From: an uncultured Leucobacter sp.
Lineage (GTDB): Bacteria; Actinomycetota; Actinomycetes; Actinomycetales; Microbacteriaceae
Length of the DNA stretch: 21,986 nucleotides
NCBI GenBank assembly: GCA_945952575.1
Contig: CAMFIY010000006.1
Span: forward strand, 1 to 21,986
Direction: 5' to 3'
Both the position numbers and the translations under genes were made by a program. The notes below the pieces were generated by a model. The model saw only the letters and a program-made list of their open reading frames with translations. It was not told the origin of the DNA and ran no database searches. Of the stretch, positions 13,681 through 21,676 are shown piece after piece. Position 1 is the stretch's first letter, and each line of letters opens with the position of its first letter.

Positions 13681-13953
13681 GTCGATCGCCCGACCTTCAA
13701 CTTCCGAGGCGCGAAACATGCGATGCGAACTCCGCTGCCGAGGCTCTGTTCAGCGGATTTCTTGACGCATGTTCCGCAGCGCTACGTCCTCCGGCGATCG
13801 CGCGAACAGGATTCCGGCCCGACTGACAGCGATCGCGGCGGAGTCCCCGCTTCGCGTCCGGGTCATGATGCGTCCCTCGTCCGGGGTCCGCTGCGTCTTG
13901 ACACGCTATCCGCAGATGACCCACCGCGCGGGTCGCATGCTCGTCGAGCAGGG
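13681..13953. other. 273-base intergenic stretch, no gene recognised
   Basis: Between the HxlR stop codon and the end of the convergent glutamate-synthase-like gene. Two short frames exist (13769-13966 plus, 13697-13924 minus), but neither resembles a known family and both have a composition like random GC-rich frames. AACATGCG near 13716 and CGCATGTT near 13764 form an eight-base inverted repeat. No clear terminator was found. Confidence 0.5.
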
Positions 13954-15513
13954 TCAGAGCACCTGAGTCGCTCGGCGCTCAGACAGCCCGAAACGCTGCG
14001 GATCGGCGCGGCGCCAAGCGGCACTCCAGCTCTCGGGCGGGTCCAGCAGCAGCTCCCCGTCGCCAAGCCACTCGTAGAGCTCCGCATACGAAGCACTGCG
14101 ATCCTCGGAAACGTTCCGGCGCAGCATCTCGGGTCTCAGGTCCGAGGCCGTACGGGCACCCATCGACGCCATCAGGCGCAACGCCTCATCCAGAGTGTTC
14201 CGGTGGTACTGGTACACGCGTTCGGTCTTGGTCGGCACGTCCAGTGCACGCTGCCGGCGCTCGTCCTGCGTCGCGACCCCGACCGGGCAGGTGTTGGTGG
14301 CGCAGCGGAGCGACTGGATGCAGCCGAGCGCCATCATCATCGCCCGCGCCGAGTTGACGTAGTCGGCGCCCTGGATCAGGCGCTTCACGATGTCGTTCCC
14401 CTCCGCCACCTTCCCCGAGGCGACGACGCGCACCCGGGATCGAAGCCCGGTGCCGACCAGGGCGTTGTGCACGGTCAGCAGTCCCTCGGTCAGTGGCATG
14501 CCGACGTGGTCCTCGAACTCGACCGGGGCCGCGCCCGTCCCGCCCTCCGACCCGTCCACGATGATGAAGTCCGGGCCGGTACCCACCTCGAGCATCGCCT
14601 TGCAGATAGCGAGCACGTCCTCCTGCGAAGTGACGCAGAGTTTGAACCCGGTCGGCTTCCCGCCCGCCAGTCCCCGCATCTCCGCGATGAACTCGATCAG
14701 CTCGATGGGCGTCGAGAAGACCTGGTGCTGCGCCGGACTCACGCATTTCTCTCCTACCGAGACGCCACGCACGCGCGCGATCTCCTCGGTCACCTTCGCA
14801 GCGGGCAGCACCCCGCCCAGGCCGGGTTTAGCGCCCTGGCTGAGTTTGAGCGAAACGCATTTCACCTGCTCGTCAGCCGATCTGTCGGCGAAGAGACGCG
14901 GATCGAAATCACCGTCGGCCGTGCGCGCACCGAAGTATCCGGTGCCGATCTCCCAGACCAGGTCTCCCCCGCCCGAACGGTGGTAGTCGGTGATGCCGCC
15001 CTCGCCGGTGTCGTGCGCGAAGCCGCCCTTGGCGGCGCCCGCGTTGAGTGCGCGGATGGCGTTCGCGGAGAGTGAGCCGAAACTCATCGCCGAGACGTTC
15101 AGCAACGACATGTCATAGGGTCGGCTGCAGTCCGGCCCGCCAACACGCACGCGGGGCGCCTCGGCCGGCGGTTCGAACGGCGTCATCGAATGCACCAACC
15201 ACTCGCCGCCGCTACGGCTCACGTCCTCGAGCGTTCCGAAGGACTCCTCGGCCTTGCCACCCTCCGCCCGGGCTTCGATCGCCTCACGGGTGGTGCGGCT
15301 GAACGGCCGCCCGTCCCAGTCCCGCTCGATGAAGTACTGCTGGATCTGGGGTCGGATCGCGTTCAGGAGGAAGCGGGCGTGCCCGATGACCGGATAGTTG
15401 CGCAGTACCGCCCTCCGCTTCTGGGCGAGATCGTAGATCGCCACCGCACCGAGCGCCGCGGCTCCGACGGCCGCCCCCAAGGCCCCGCCCGTCAGCCGTC
15501 CGCGCAAGTTCAT
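13954..15513 (-). CDS. FMN-binding glutamate synthase domain protein, membrane-anchored
   Basis: A 519-residue protein matching the central FMN/iron-sulfur part of glutamate synthase, without the N-terminal glutamine amidotransferase domain or the C-terminal GXGXG domain. Residues 7-26 form one hydrophobic helix, so it is probably membrane-tethered. The FMN barrel shows MSFGSLSANAIRALNAGA (143-160), DTGEGGI (168-174), KLSQGAKPGLGG (223-234), FIIVDGSEGGTGAAP (316-330) and VVASGKV. The cluster motif CIQSLRCATNTC gives Cys398, Cys404 and Cys409, spaced as in the 3Fe-4S site of glutamate synthase. Reaction unknown; it could use ammonia or another nitrogen donor, or be an unrelated flavin oxidoreductase. 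It follows kdpC on the same strand, but a separate promoter with a leader ORF is visible between them. Confidence 0.9.
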   Translation of the reverse strand: MNLRGRLTGGALGAAVGAAALGAVAIYDLAQKRRAVLRNYPVIGHARFLLNAIRPQIQQYFIERDWDGRPFSRTTREAIEARAEGGKAEESFGTLEDVSRSGGEWLVHSMTPFEPPAEAPRVRVGGPDCSRPYDMSLLNVSAMSFGSLSANAIRALNAGAAKGGFAHDTGEGGITDYHRSGGGDLVWEIGTGYFGARTADGDFDPRLFADRSADEQVKCVSLKLSQGAKPGLGGVLPAAKVTEEIARVRGVSVGEKCVSPAQHQVFSTPIELIEFIAEMRGLAGGKPTGFKLCVTSQEDVLAICKAMLEVGTGPDFIIVDGSEGGTGAAPVEFEDHVGMPLTEGLLTVHNALVGTGLRSRVRVVASGKVAEGNDIVKRLIQGADYVNSARAMMMALGCIQSLRCATNTCPVGVATQDERRQRALDVPTKTERVYQYHRNTLDEALRLMASMGARTASDLRPEMLRRNVSEDRSASYAELYEWLGDGELLLDPPESWSAAWRRADPQRFGLSERRATQVL

Positions 15514-15569
15514 GCGGATCCCGTCCGCTCGCGACGGCCGACGGAGATGTCAGAGATCAACGGCTGCAT
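15510..15569 (-). CDS. Possible leaderless 19-residue upstream peptide
   Basis: ATG at 15569 opens MQPLISDISVGRRERTGSA and stops at a TGA that overlaps the start of the glutamate-synthase-like gene as ATGA. A TATCAT box ends six bases before the ATG, so transcription would begin at or near the start codon. The large gene has only a weak ribosome site, so translation may depend on coupling to this short frame. No known peptide family. A chance frame of this length cannot be excluded. Confidence 0.4.
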   Translation of the reverse strand: MQPLISDISVGRRERTGSA

Positions 15570-15575
15570 GCCCAC

Positions 15576-15581
15576 ATGATA
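15576..15581 (-). promoter_or_regulatory. Candidate -10 box for the glutamate-synthase-like gene
   Basis: TATCAT on the minus strand is a good TANNNT match in the 111-base gap after kdpC. The -35 region (GTCGAT at 17 bases) is poor. It is placed for a transcript starting at the short upstream frame. Confidence 0.4.
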
Positions 15582-15624
15582 CGCGCGCCCGGTGCGGGAT
15601 CGACCAGCCGATGCACCGCCCGGC

Positions 15625-16236
15625 TCAGCCCAGCTCGTCGAGCGCGAGATTCAGCTCGAGCACGTCGACCCGCGCGCTCCCGAGATAGCCGAGATCCGGC
15701 GACGAGGTGAAGCGCGCGACCAGCGCCTCCACCTCGGAGAGGGGGATCCCCCGCGCCTCGGCGACCCGCCGGGCCTGGATCCCGGCGTACGCCGGGCTGA
15801 TGTCCGGGTCGAGCCCCGAACCGGACGCCGTGACCGCATCGACCGGCACCTCCGACTCTTCGACCCCGTTGAACGCCGCGACCTGCTTCTTGCGCTGCAC
15901 GATCTCGGCCACGAGCATGCGGTTCTCGGGTCCGAGGTTGGAACCGGCCGAGGCGATGGGATCGTACCCGTCACCCGCCTTCGACGGCCGCGGCTGGAAG
16001 TACTGCGGCAGCGGCGAGCCGTCGGCCGCCTCGAAGCTCTGCCCGATCAGCGCGGACCCCGCGACGCTTCCGTCGGCGCGCCGCACCGGTGAGCCGTTGG
16101 CCTGCGCGTTGAAGGCGAGCTGGCCGATCCCGGTGATGAGCAGCGGATAGAGGATCCCGAGCAGCACGGTCAGGATCAGCATGATCCTGACGGCGATCCA
16201 GAGCTTCTTCAGGTTGCGCGTGAGCGGTCGTGACAT
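15625..16236 (-). CDS. kdpC: KdpC, potassium-transporting ATPase subunit C
   Basis: A 203-residue single-pass membrane protein that assists ATP binding and assembly in the KdpFABC potassium pump. The N-terminal helix is at about 13-38 (IAVRIMLILTVLLGILYPLLITG). It is followed by the family signatures ALIGQSF, YFQPRPSKAGDGYDPIASAGSNLGP and AVTASGSGLDPDISPAYAGIQARRVAEARG. The last one usually reads GLDPHIS; here the His is Asp. The start at 16236 (MSRPLTRN) fits the family. It lies nine bases after kdpB and is the last gene of the operon. Confidence 0.95.
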   Translation of the reverse strand: MSRPLTRNLKKLWIAVRIMLILTVLLGILYPLLITGIGQLAFNAQANGSPVRRADGSVAGSALIGQSFEAADGSPLPQYFQPRPSKAGDGYDPIASAGSNLGPENRMLVAEIVQRKKQVAAFNGVEESEVPVDAVTASGSGLDPDISPAYAGIQARRVAEARGIPLSEVEALVARFTSSPDLGYLGSARVDVLELNLALDELG

Positions 16237-16245
16237 GTCGGTCCC

Positions 16246-18417
16246 TCAGTATCCCGGCAGCAGGCTGACGACGAGGTCGATGAGCTTGATGCCGATGATC
16301 GGCACGGCGAGCCCGCTGAAGCCGTTGATGATGAGATTGCGGGTCAGCGCCGATTTCAGCTCCGTGGTGCGATAGGGCACCCCGATGAGGGCGAGCGGGA
16401 TGAGGATGCCCATCACGACGCTGCTGAAGATGACGGTCGAGAGGATCGCCGAGGCGGGCGAGTGCAGCTGCAGGATGTTGAGCGCGTCGAGCCCGGGGAA
16501 CACGCCGACGAACAGCGCCGGGAACAGCGTGAAATAGCGGACGGCGTCGTTCGCGAAGTTGAAGGTGATGAGTGCGCCGCGGGTCGCCATCTGCCGGCGC
16601 CCCACCTCGATGATGTCGACCAGGTGCGCGGGATCGTCGTCGAGGATGATCATGTTGGCCGCGTCCTTGGCCGCGGCCGTCGCGGTGTTCATCGCGATCC
16701 CGATGTCGGCCTGCGCGAGCGCGGGCGCATCGTTGATGCCGTCGCCGCTCATCGCGACGAGGTGCCCCTCGGCCTGCTCCTCGAGGATCAGCGCGAGCTT
16801 GTCCTCGGGCGTCGTGTCGCCGACGTACTCGTCGATCCCGACCTCCTCGCTGATCGCCTTCGCAGTCAGCTTGTGGTCGCCCGTCACCATGACGACGCGC
16901 ACGCCGAGATCGTGCAGCGCCGAGATCCGCTTCGGGACCGTGTCCTTCACGACGTCCTGCAAGTGGATGACGCCGAGCGCGTGGCCGACCTCGCCGGCGG
17001 CCTTGACGGCCACGACGAGCGGCGTGCCGCCCGAGTTCGCTATCCGGCGGGTCGACTCCTTGAGATCCGCGACGACCTGTCGCTGCGGTTGCGTGCCCTG
17101 GTGTTTCAGCCAGGCGACGACGGCGGAGACCGCACCCTTGCGGATGCTGGTGCCGTCCGGCAGATCGACGCCCGAGAGGCGCGTCATGGCGCTGAACGGC
17201 ACGGCCCGCCCGCCCGCCGTTTCCACCTCGTCGAGCCGCACCCCGCGCTCGGCGGCGAGCCGGACGGTCGACGCGCCCTCGGGGGTCGGATCCCCGGCCG
17301 ATGCGAGCGCCGCGGTCCGCATCAGCTGCTCGGCGCCCACCCCGCCCACCGGCACGAAGGCGACCGCGCTCCGGTTGCCCCGGGTGACGGTCCCGGTCTT
17401 GTCGAAGAGCACCGTCGTGATGTCGCCGGCGGTCTCGAGTGCCTTCGACGAGGTCACGAGCACGCCGCGCCGCAGCAGCTGCGACATCCCGGCGATACCC
17501 GTCACCGACATGAGCGCCGCGATCTCGGTCGGGATGAGGCAGACGACGAGCGCGACGAGCACGGGGATCGAGACCGGCGCGGCGACCGGGGAGACGACCG
17601 AGTTGAGCGTCAGCACCAGGATCACGAAGGCGAGCGAGAACGAGGACAGCAGGGCGCTGAACGCGACCTCGAGCGGCGACTTCTTGCGGCGCGACTTGCT
17701 GGCGAGCTGGATCGTCCGTTCCACCGCGCTCGCCTCCCGGGACGCGGTCACGCGCACGACGAGACGATCCGACAGATCGCGCGTGCCGCCCGTCACCGCG
17801 GTCCGGTCCCCGTCCGACTCGCGGATCACGGCCCCCGGGTGCCCGGTGAACTCGGACTCGTCGATCTCGGCCGCGCCCCACAGCACCTCGCCGTCCGCCG
17901 GGATGACGTCGCCCGCCTCTACGATCACCACATCGCCGGGCACGAGCTCACGGGAGTCGACCTCCTCGATCTCGGCCTCCCGGGCCGCGGGATCCTTCGC
18001 ATGATCGTAGGAGACGAGCCGGTGCGCCGTCGTGCTCGCCTGCGACTGGCGCAGGTGCTCAGTCTGGAGACGGCCCCGGCCCTCCGCGATCGACTCCGCG
18101 AGGGTGGCCGTGAAGAGGCAGGCCCAGAACCCGATGGCGAGCAGCCAGGTGAAGCCGGGAGGCAGCACGGTGCCGCCCGACGGCATGGGGCCGCCGATGA
18201 AGGGCTCGGCTATGGCGATCACCGTGGTCAGCGCGGCGCCGATCTCGGTGAGCATCAGGACCGGGTTGTGCCAGAGGTAGCGCGGGTCGAACTTCCGCAG
18301 CGCGTCGAGGAGCACCGGTCCGATCGTCCGCGGGGCGATGACCGCGTCGCGTCCGCGCCGCGTCATCGGGCCCCGCGGATCGGCCCCGCCGGGCCCGCGC
18401 AGCAGCGGCGCCGTCAT
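16246..18417 (-). CDS. kdpB: KdpB, P-type ATPase subunit, divergent
   Basis: The energising subunit of the Kdp potassium pump, 723 residues, with an N-terminal tail of about 35 residues. Phosphorylation motif LFDKTGTVTRGNR has Asp339. Nucleotide-site features FSAMTRLSG and IRKG are kept, as are VVMVTGDHKLTA, GDGINDAPALAQAD and the membrane residues Asp624 and Arg627 (ANDAVRYF; Lys in E. coli). The A-domain motif TGES is replaced by TGHP (191-194), which removes the glutamate used for dephosphorylation and the serine that is phosphorylated in E. coli KdpB. IPTEIAALMS replaces the usual IPTTIGGLLS, and TEIGAALTT the usual VWIGSLLTT. The start at 18417 overlaps the kdpA stop (ATGA). Either a special subclass with altered cycle or an impaired pump. 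Confidence 0.93.
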   Translation of the reverse strand: MTAPLLRGPGGADPRGPMTRRGRDAVIAPRTIGPVLLDALRKFDPRYLWHNPVLMLTEIGAALTTVIAIAEPFIGGPMPSGGTVLPPGFTWLLAIGFWACLFTATLAESIAEGRGRLQTEHLRQSQASTTAHRLVSYDHAKDPAAREAEIEEVDSRELVPGDVVIVEAGDVIPADGEVLWGAAEIDESEFTGHPGAVIRESDGDRTAVTGGTRDLSDRLVVRVTASREASAVERTIQLASKSRRKKSPLEVAFSALLSSFSLAFVILVLTLNSVVSPVAAPVSIPVLVALVVCLIPTEIAALMSVTGIAGMSQLLRRGVLVTSSKALETAGDITTVLFDKTGTVTRGNRSAVAFVPVGGVGAEQLMRTAALASAGDPTPEGASTVRLAAERGVRLDEVETAGGRAVPFSAMTRLSGVDLPDGTSIRKGAVSAVVAWLKHQGTQPQRQVVADLKESTRRIANSGGTPLVVAVKAAGEVGHALGVIHLQDVVKDTVPKRISALHDLGVRVVMVTGDHKLTAKAISEEVGIDEYVGDTTPEDKLALILEEQAEGHLVAMSGDGINDAPALAQADIGIAMNTATAAAKDAANMIILDDDPAHLVDIIEVGRRQMATRGALITFNFANDAVRYFTLFPALFVGVFPGLDALNILQLHSPASAILSTVIFSSVVMGILIPLALIGVPYRTTELKSALTRNLIINGFSGLAVPIIGIKLIDLVVSLLPGY

Positions 18418-20087
18418 CCCGCGAATCCTTCCGCGAAGGGCCCGGCGAGCAGAATCGGCACGAACATGGGCACCGTGATGAAGACGATGAGGCTGACCAG
18501 CAGCACGATGAACTGCGGCCGGTGCAGCGGGAGCTCGGCCATGCTGGGGGCCTTGCCCTGCGCGGCGAGCGAGCCCGCGAGCGCGAGGATGAGCGCGATC
18601 GGGATGAAGCGCCCGAGCATGATGATGACGCCCAGCATGATGTTCAGCAGCGGGGTGTTCGCGCTGAGGCCGGCGAACGCGGACCCGTTGTTGATGGCGG
18701 CCGAGATGAAGGCGTAGAGGATCTCCGAGAGGCCGTGCGGGCCCGGGTTGCCCGTGCTCGAGACGATCTCGTCGTAGACCGGCGGGATCGCGAAGCTCAC
18801 GGCCATCCCGCCGATGGCGAGCGCGGGCATCACGAGGATCCCGATGCTGACGATCTTGAGCTCCCTGACGCCGAGGCGCTTGCCCAGGTAGACCGGTGAG
18901 CGGCCGAGCAGCAGGGCGGTGAGGAAGACGGCGATGACCACGAGGATCATGAGCGCATAGGTGCCGGATCCCGCGCCGCCCGGCGCGACCTCGCCGAGCA
19001 TCATGTCGAACAGCAGCATCAGGCCGCCGAACGCCGTATAGGAGCCGTGCATGGAGTTGACGGCGCCGCCGGTCGTGCCGGTGGTCGCGGTCGCGAACAG
19101 CGTGGATCCGATGATCCCGAACCGCTGCTCCTTGCCCTCCATCGCACCGCCGGCGACCTCCGGGGCGGCGCCGGATCCCGCCAGCTCGAACGCCGTGAGC
19201 GGGAGGTAGACGAAGACGAACAGCACCGCCATGGTGAGCAGCAGCGCGTAGCCCGCTCGGCGATCCCCGACCATCGTGCCGAGCGTGCGGGGCATCGTGA
19301 ACGGGATGAGGAGCAGCAGGGTCGTCTGCAGCATGTTGGTCCACGGCGTCGGATTCTCGAACGGATGCGCGGAGTTCGCGTTGAAGAAGCCGCCGCCGTT
19401 GGTCCCGAGCATCTTGATCGATTCCTGCGAGGCGACGGGGCCGCCGGGCAGGCTCTGCGTCGCACCGGCGACCGTCTGGATGTCGGTGAATCCGGCGAAG
19501 TTCTGGATCACGCCGCCCGCCAGGAGGATCACGGCGGCGACGATCGAGAGCGGAAGCAGGATCCGCAGGTTGGCGCGCAGCAGGTCGACCCAGAAGTTTC
19601 CCAGCCCGCTGCGGCCGCGGCGCGACGCGAAGCCGCGGATCAGCGCCACGGCGACGGCCATGCTCACGCCCGCCGATACGAAGTTCTGCACGGTGAGCCC
19701 GGCCATCTGCGCCGCGTAGCCGAGGGTCGTCTCGGGCGAGTAGGACTGCCAGTTGGTGTTCGCCACGAACGAGACGGCGGTGTTGAAGGCGAGGTCCGGG
19801 CTCATCCCGGGCAGGCCGAGCGAGAAGGGCAGCAGCGGCTGCAGGCGGAGGATCAGGTAGAGCAGCACGAATCCGACGAGGGAGAAGGCGAGGATCGAGG
19901 TGAGATAGGCCCGCCAGGTCTGCTGCCGCTCGGGATCGATGCCGGCGAGGCGATAGCAGAGGCGCTCGATCGCCCAGTGCCGCTCACTCGTGAACACCCA
20001 GGCCATGTAGTCCCCGAGCGGCCGGTAGAGCAGCCCGATCACGAGGACCACTGTGAGGAGCGCGGAGACCGCGAGGATCCACTCCAT
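18414..20087 (-). CDS. kdpA: KdpA, potassium channel-like subunit, divergent
   Basis: A 557-residue polytopic membrane protein that binds and channels K+ in the Kdp complex. The four pore-loop signatures can be placed: NTNWQSY (110-116), GTNGGGFFN (228-236), TTGGAVNSMHGS (338-349) and AAINNGSAFAGLSAN (463-477). The first two are canonical. In the third the family MHDS is MHGS, and in the fourth ANNNGSAF is AINNGSAF. The strongly conserved GRTPEYLGKK is GRSPVYLGKR (395-404). Length and helix pattern are normal, so it is a complete gene. The start at 20087 shares its A with the kdpF stop codon (TGATG). The frame remains open far upstream, but that part runs through kdpF and the divergent aminotransferase. 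Confidence 0.95.
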   Translation of the reverse strand: MEWILAVSALLTVVLVIGLLYRPLGDYMAWVFTSERHWAIERLCYRLAGIDPERQQTWRAYLTSILAFSLVGFVLLYLILRLQPLLPFSLGLPGMSPDLAFNTAVSFVANTNWQSYSPETTLGYAAQMAGLTVQNFVSAGVSMAVAVALIRGFASRRGRSGLGNFWVDLLRANLRILLPLSIVAAVILLAGGVIQNFAGFTDIQTVAGATQSLPGGPVASQESIKMLGTNGGGFFNANSAHPFENPTPWTNMLQTTLLLLIPFTMPRTLGTMVGDRRAGYALLLTMAVLFVFVYLPLTAFELAGSGAAPEVAGGAMEGKEQRFGIIGSTLFATATTGTTGGAVNSMHGSYTAFGGLMLLFDMMLGEVAPGGAGSGTYALMILVVIAVFLTALLLGRSPVYLGKRLGVRELKIVSIGILVMPALAIGGMAVSFAIPPVYDEIVSSTGNPGPHGLSEILYAFISAAINNGSAFAGLSANTPLLNIMLGVIIMLGRFIPIALILALAGSLAAQGKAPSMAELPLHRPQFIVLLVSLIVFITVPMFVPILLAGPFAEGFAG

Positions 20088-20176
20088 CAGAAGCGATCCG
20101 GTTTGAGCAGGGCGTACACCAGGTAGATGAGGGACCCGACGCCGACGATGGCGGCCAGGGTTTCGATGACGCCCAC
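20087..20176 (-). CDS. kdpF: KdpF, small stabilising subunit
   Basis: A 29-residue single-helix membrane peptide that begins with GTG at 20176 and ends TGA at 20087. It reads GVIETLAAIVGVGSLIYLVY, then ALLKPDRF, the typical hydrophobic helix plus ALL(x)P(E/D)RF end of KdpF. AAGGGAG lies about seven bases before the start. Its stop overlaps the kdpA start as TGATG, which couples translation. In E. coli KdpF stabilises the KdpABC complex. Confidence 0.92.
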   Translation of the reverse strand: MGVIETLAAIVGVGSLIYLVYALLKPDRF

Positions 20177-20206
20177 GAACTTCTCCCTTGTGAGGACTGC
20201 CCGTTG

Positions 20207-20212
20207 AGCTTA
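20207..20212 (-). promoter_or_regulatory. Candidate -10 box of the kdp operon
   Basis: TAAGCT on the minus strand, about 30 bases before the kdpF start, would give a short leader with the AAGGGAG ribosome site. No good -35 box is seen, as expected for a promoter needing an activator such as KdpE. No KdpE-like site could be identified by eye. Confidence 0.3.
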
Positions 20213-20267
20213 GTCCCGCGAGGCCGGGATCCGCGATTCCCCGACCGCTTGCCGCCGGACGCATCCC

Positions 20268-20296
20268 TTGAATCCGGCTCGGACACGCTCCATGAT
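20268..20296 (+). promoter_or_regulatory. Promoter of the class III aminotransferase gene
   Basis: TTGAAT (20268-20273), 17 bases, CATGAT (20291-20296), then seven bases to the ATG at 20304. This is the best housekeeping-type promoter seen in the window, and its position implies a leaderless or nearly leaderless mRNA. Confidence 0.55.
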
Positions 20297-20303
20297 GGGA
20301 ACC

Positions 20304-21653
20304 ATGAGCGAGCGCAACTACCCCCGCGTCACGACGGCGCTGCCCGGACCCAAGTCCCAGGAGATCTTCGACCGCCAGTCCAAGGTGTTCTACACCCAGA
20401 TGCAGCAGGGCGACATGTGCCCCTTCATCCTCGACCGCAAGACGGACGACGAGCTGCTGCACGACGTGGACGGCAACAGCTTCGCCAACCACATTTCGGC
20501 CTGGGGCGCGAGCCCCTACGGCGCGTTTCCGCCCTCCGTGCGCGAGGCGACGATCGCGGCCTGGGATCGCTACGGCATGGAGATCTCCTGCTTCATCCAG
20601 TCGCCGCCCGTCACCGAACTGGCCGAGCGGCTCGTCGCGCTGGCGCCGGGCAAGCTGACTCGCGTCGCCCCCACCGTCACCGGCACCGAGGCGGTCGAGG
20701 GCGCCATCAAGCTCGCCCGCGAGGCGACCGGTCGGCCGATGATCCTCGCGTTCCTCGGCCAGTACCACGGCGAGTCGACCTATCTCGCTCAGAGCACCTC
20801 GACCGAGCTCTCGGTCAACACCTCGAACGCGGGCGTCTACGCGCCCGGCATCGTCTTCGCCCCGTATCCGAGCGCCTACCGCACCCCGTTCGCGAAGGGC
20901 GCCGGCCCGCACGACGACACCGTCGTGATCGACTACATCGAGCACTGGCTGCTGAGGCATCAGGTCGAGGCCTCGCAGATCGCGGGCGTGCTGATCGAGC
21001 CGATTGCGGGCGAGCTCGGCGTCTACGCACCGAGCCAAGGCTTCTGGGACGGGTTGAATCGGCTCTGCCGAGAGCACGGCTGGCTGCTGATCTGCGACGA
21101 GGTGCAGTCGGGCATGGGCCGCTCGGGCCCGGTCTGGGCGGGCGACCTCTGGGGCCTCGAACCGGATCTGCTGCTGGTCGGCAAGGGCTTCTCGGCCGGC
21201 GGACAGCCGATGGCGGCGATCATCGGCACCGATGCGGTCATGGCCGACACTCCTGTGCACACGACCGGCACGTACGTGTGGGAACCGGCTGCGATCGCCG
21301 GCGCGCTGGCCGGACTCGACCTGCTCGAGCCGGCGATGGCCAACGCGATGGAGTTGGAGCGCATCGGCAGGGAGGTGCTGACCCCGCTCATCGAGCGGCA
21401 CGAACGGATCGGCGATGTGCGCCAGTACGGTTCCTGGGCCGCGATCGAGTTCGTCACCGACAAGGAGTCGAAGACTCCCGACACGGAGTCCCAGTTCGCC
21501 TTCCACCGGGCCGCGCTGCGCCGCGGGGTGTTCGCCATCAGCGCGCCCGAGAAATGGGTCTATCGCATGCAGCCGGCGCTCACGATGGATCCCGAACTGT
21601 TCAGGTGGTCCTGCGAGCGGCTGGTCGAGGCCGCCGACGAGGTGCTGGGCTGA
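20304..21653 (+). CDS. Class III (PLP-dependent) aminotransferase
   Basis: A 449-residue fold-type I aminotransferase of the acetylornithine/GABA/omega-amino-acid class. Visible are TVTGTEAVEGAIKLARE (124-140), FLGQYHGESTYLAQ (150-163), IEPIAGELGVYAP (231-243), ICDEVQSGMGRSG (263-275) with Asp265 for the PLP ring nitrogen, LVGKGFSAGGQP with Schiff-base Lys294, and HTTGTYVWEPAAIAGALAGLDLL. The amino donor cannot be assigned; diamine, GABA-like or omega-amino acid substrates are all possible. Three ATG codons lie close together (20292, 20295, 20304). I prefer 20304, because the upstream ones coincide with the -10 box. It is divergent from kdpFABC and followed after 23 bases by a GNAT gene, possibly in one operon. 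Confidence 0.9.
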   Translation: MSERNYPRVTTALPGPKSQEIFDRQSKVFYTQMQQGDMCPFILDRKTDDELLHDVDGNSFANHISAWGASPYGAFPPSVREATIAAWDRYGMEISCFIQSPPVTELAERLVALAPGKLTRVAPTVTGTEAVEGAIKLAREATGRPMILAFLGQYHGESTYLAQSTSTELSVNTSNAGVYAPGIVFAPYPSAYRTPFAKGAGPHDDTVVIDYIEHWLLRHQVEASQIAGVLIEPIAGELGVYAPSQGFWDGLNRLCREHGWLLICDEVQSGMGRSGPVWAGDLWGLEPDLLLVGKGFSAGGQPMAAIIGTDAVMADTPVHTTGTYVWEPAAIAGALAGLDLLEPAMANAMELERIGREVLTPLIERHERIGDVRQYGSWAAIEFVTDKESKTPDTESQFAFHRAALRRGVFAISAPEKWVYRMQPALTMDPELFRWSCERLVEAADEVLG

Positions 21654-21676
21654 GCGGAGGACGGGTCCCGCACCGC

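Noticed and set aside
16462..18717. Long plus-strand open frame opposite kdpB
   Set aside because: Same reason: antisense of a clear KdpB gene, with low-complexity Arg/Gly/His/Asp composition.
19047..20126. Plus-strand open frame opposite kdpA
   Set aside because: Antisense artefact with charged low-complexity sequence and no membrane or domain pattern.
20177..20303. c-di-AMP (ydaO-type) riboswitch before kdp
   Set aside because: The gap is about 127 bases shared with a divergent promoter, too short for the aptamer, and no matching stem pattern was seen.
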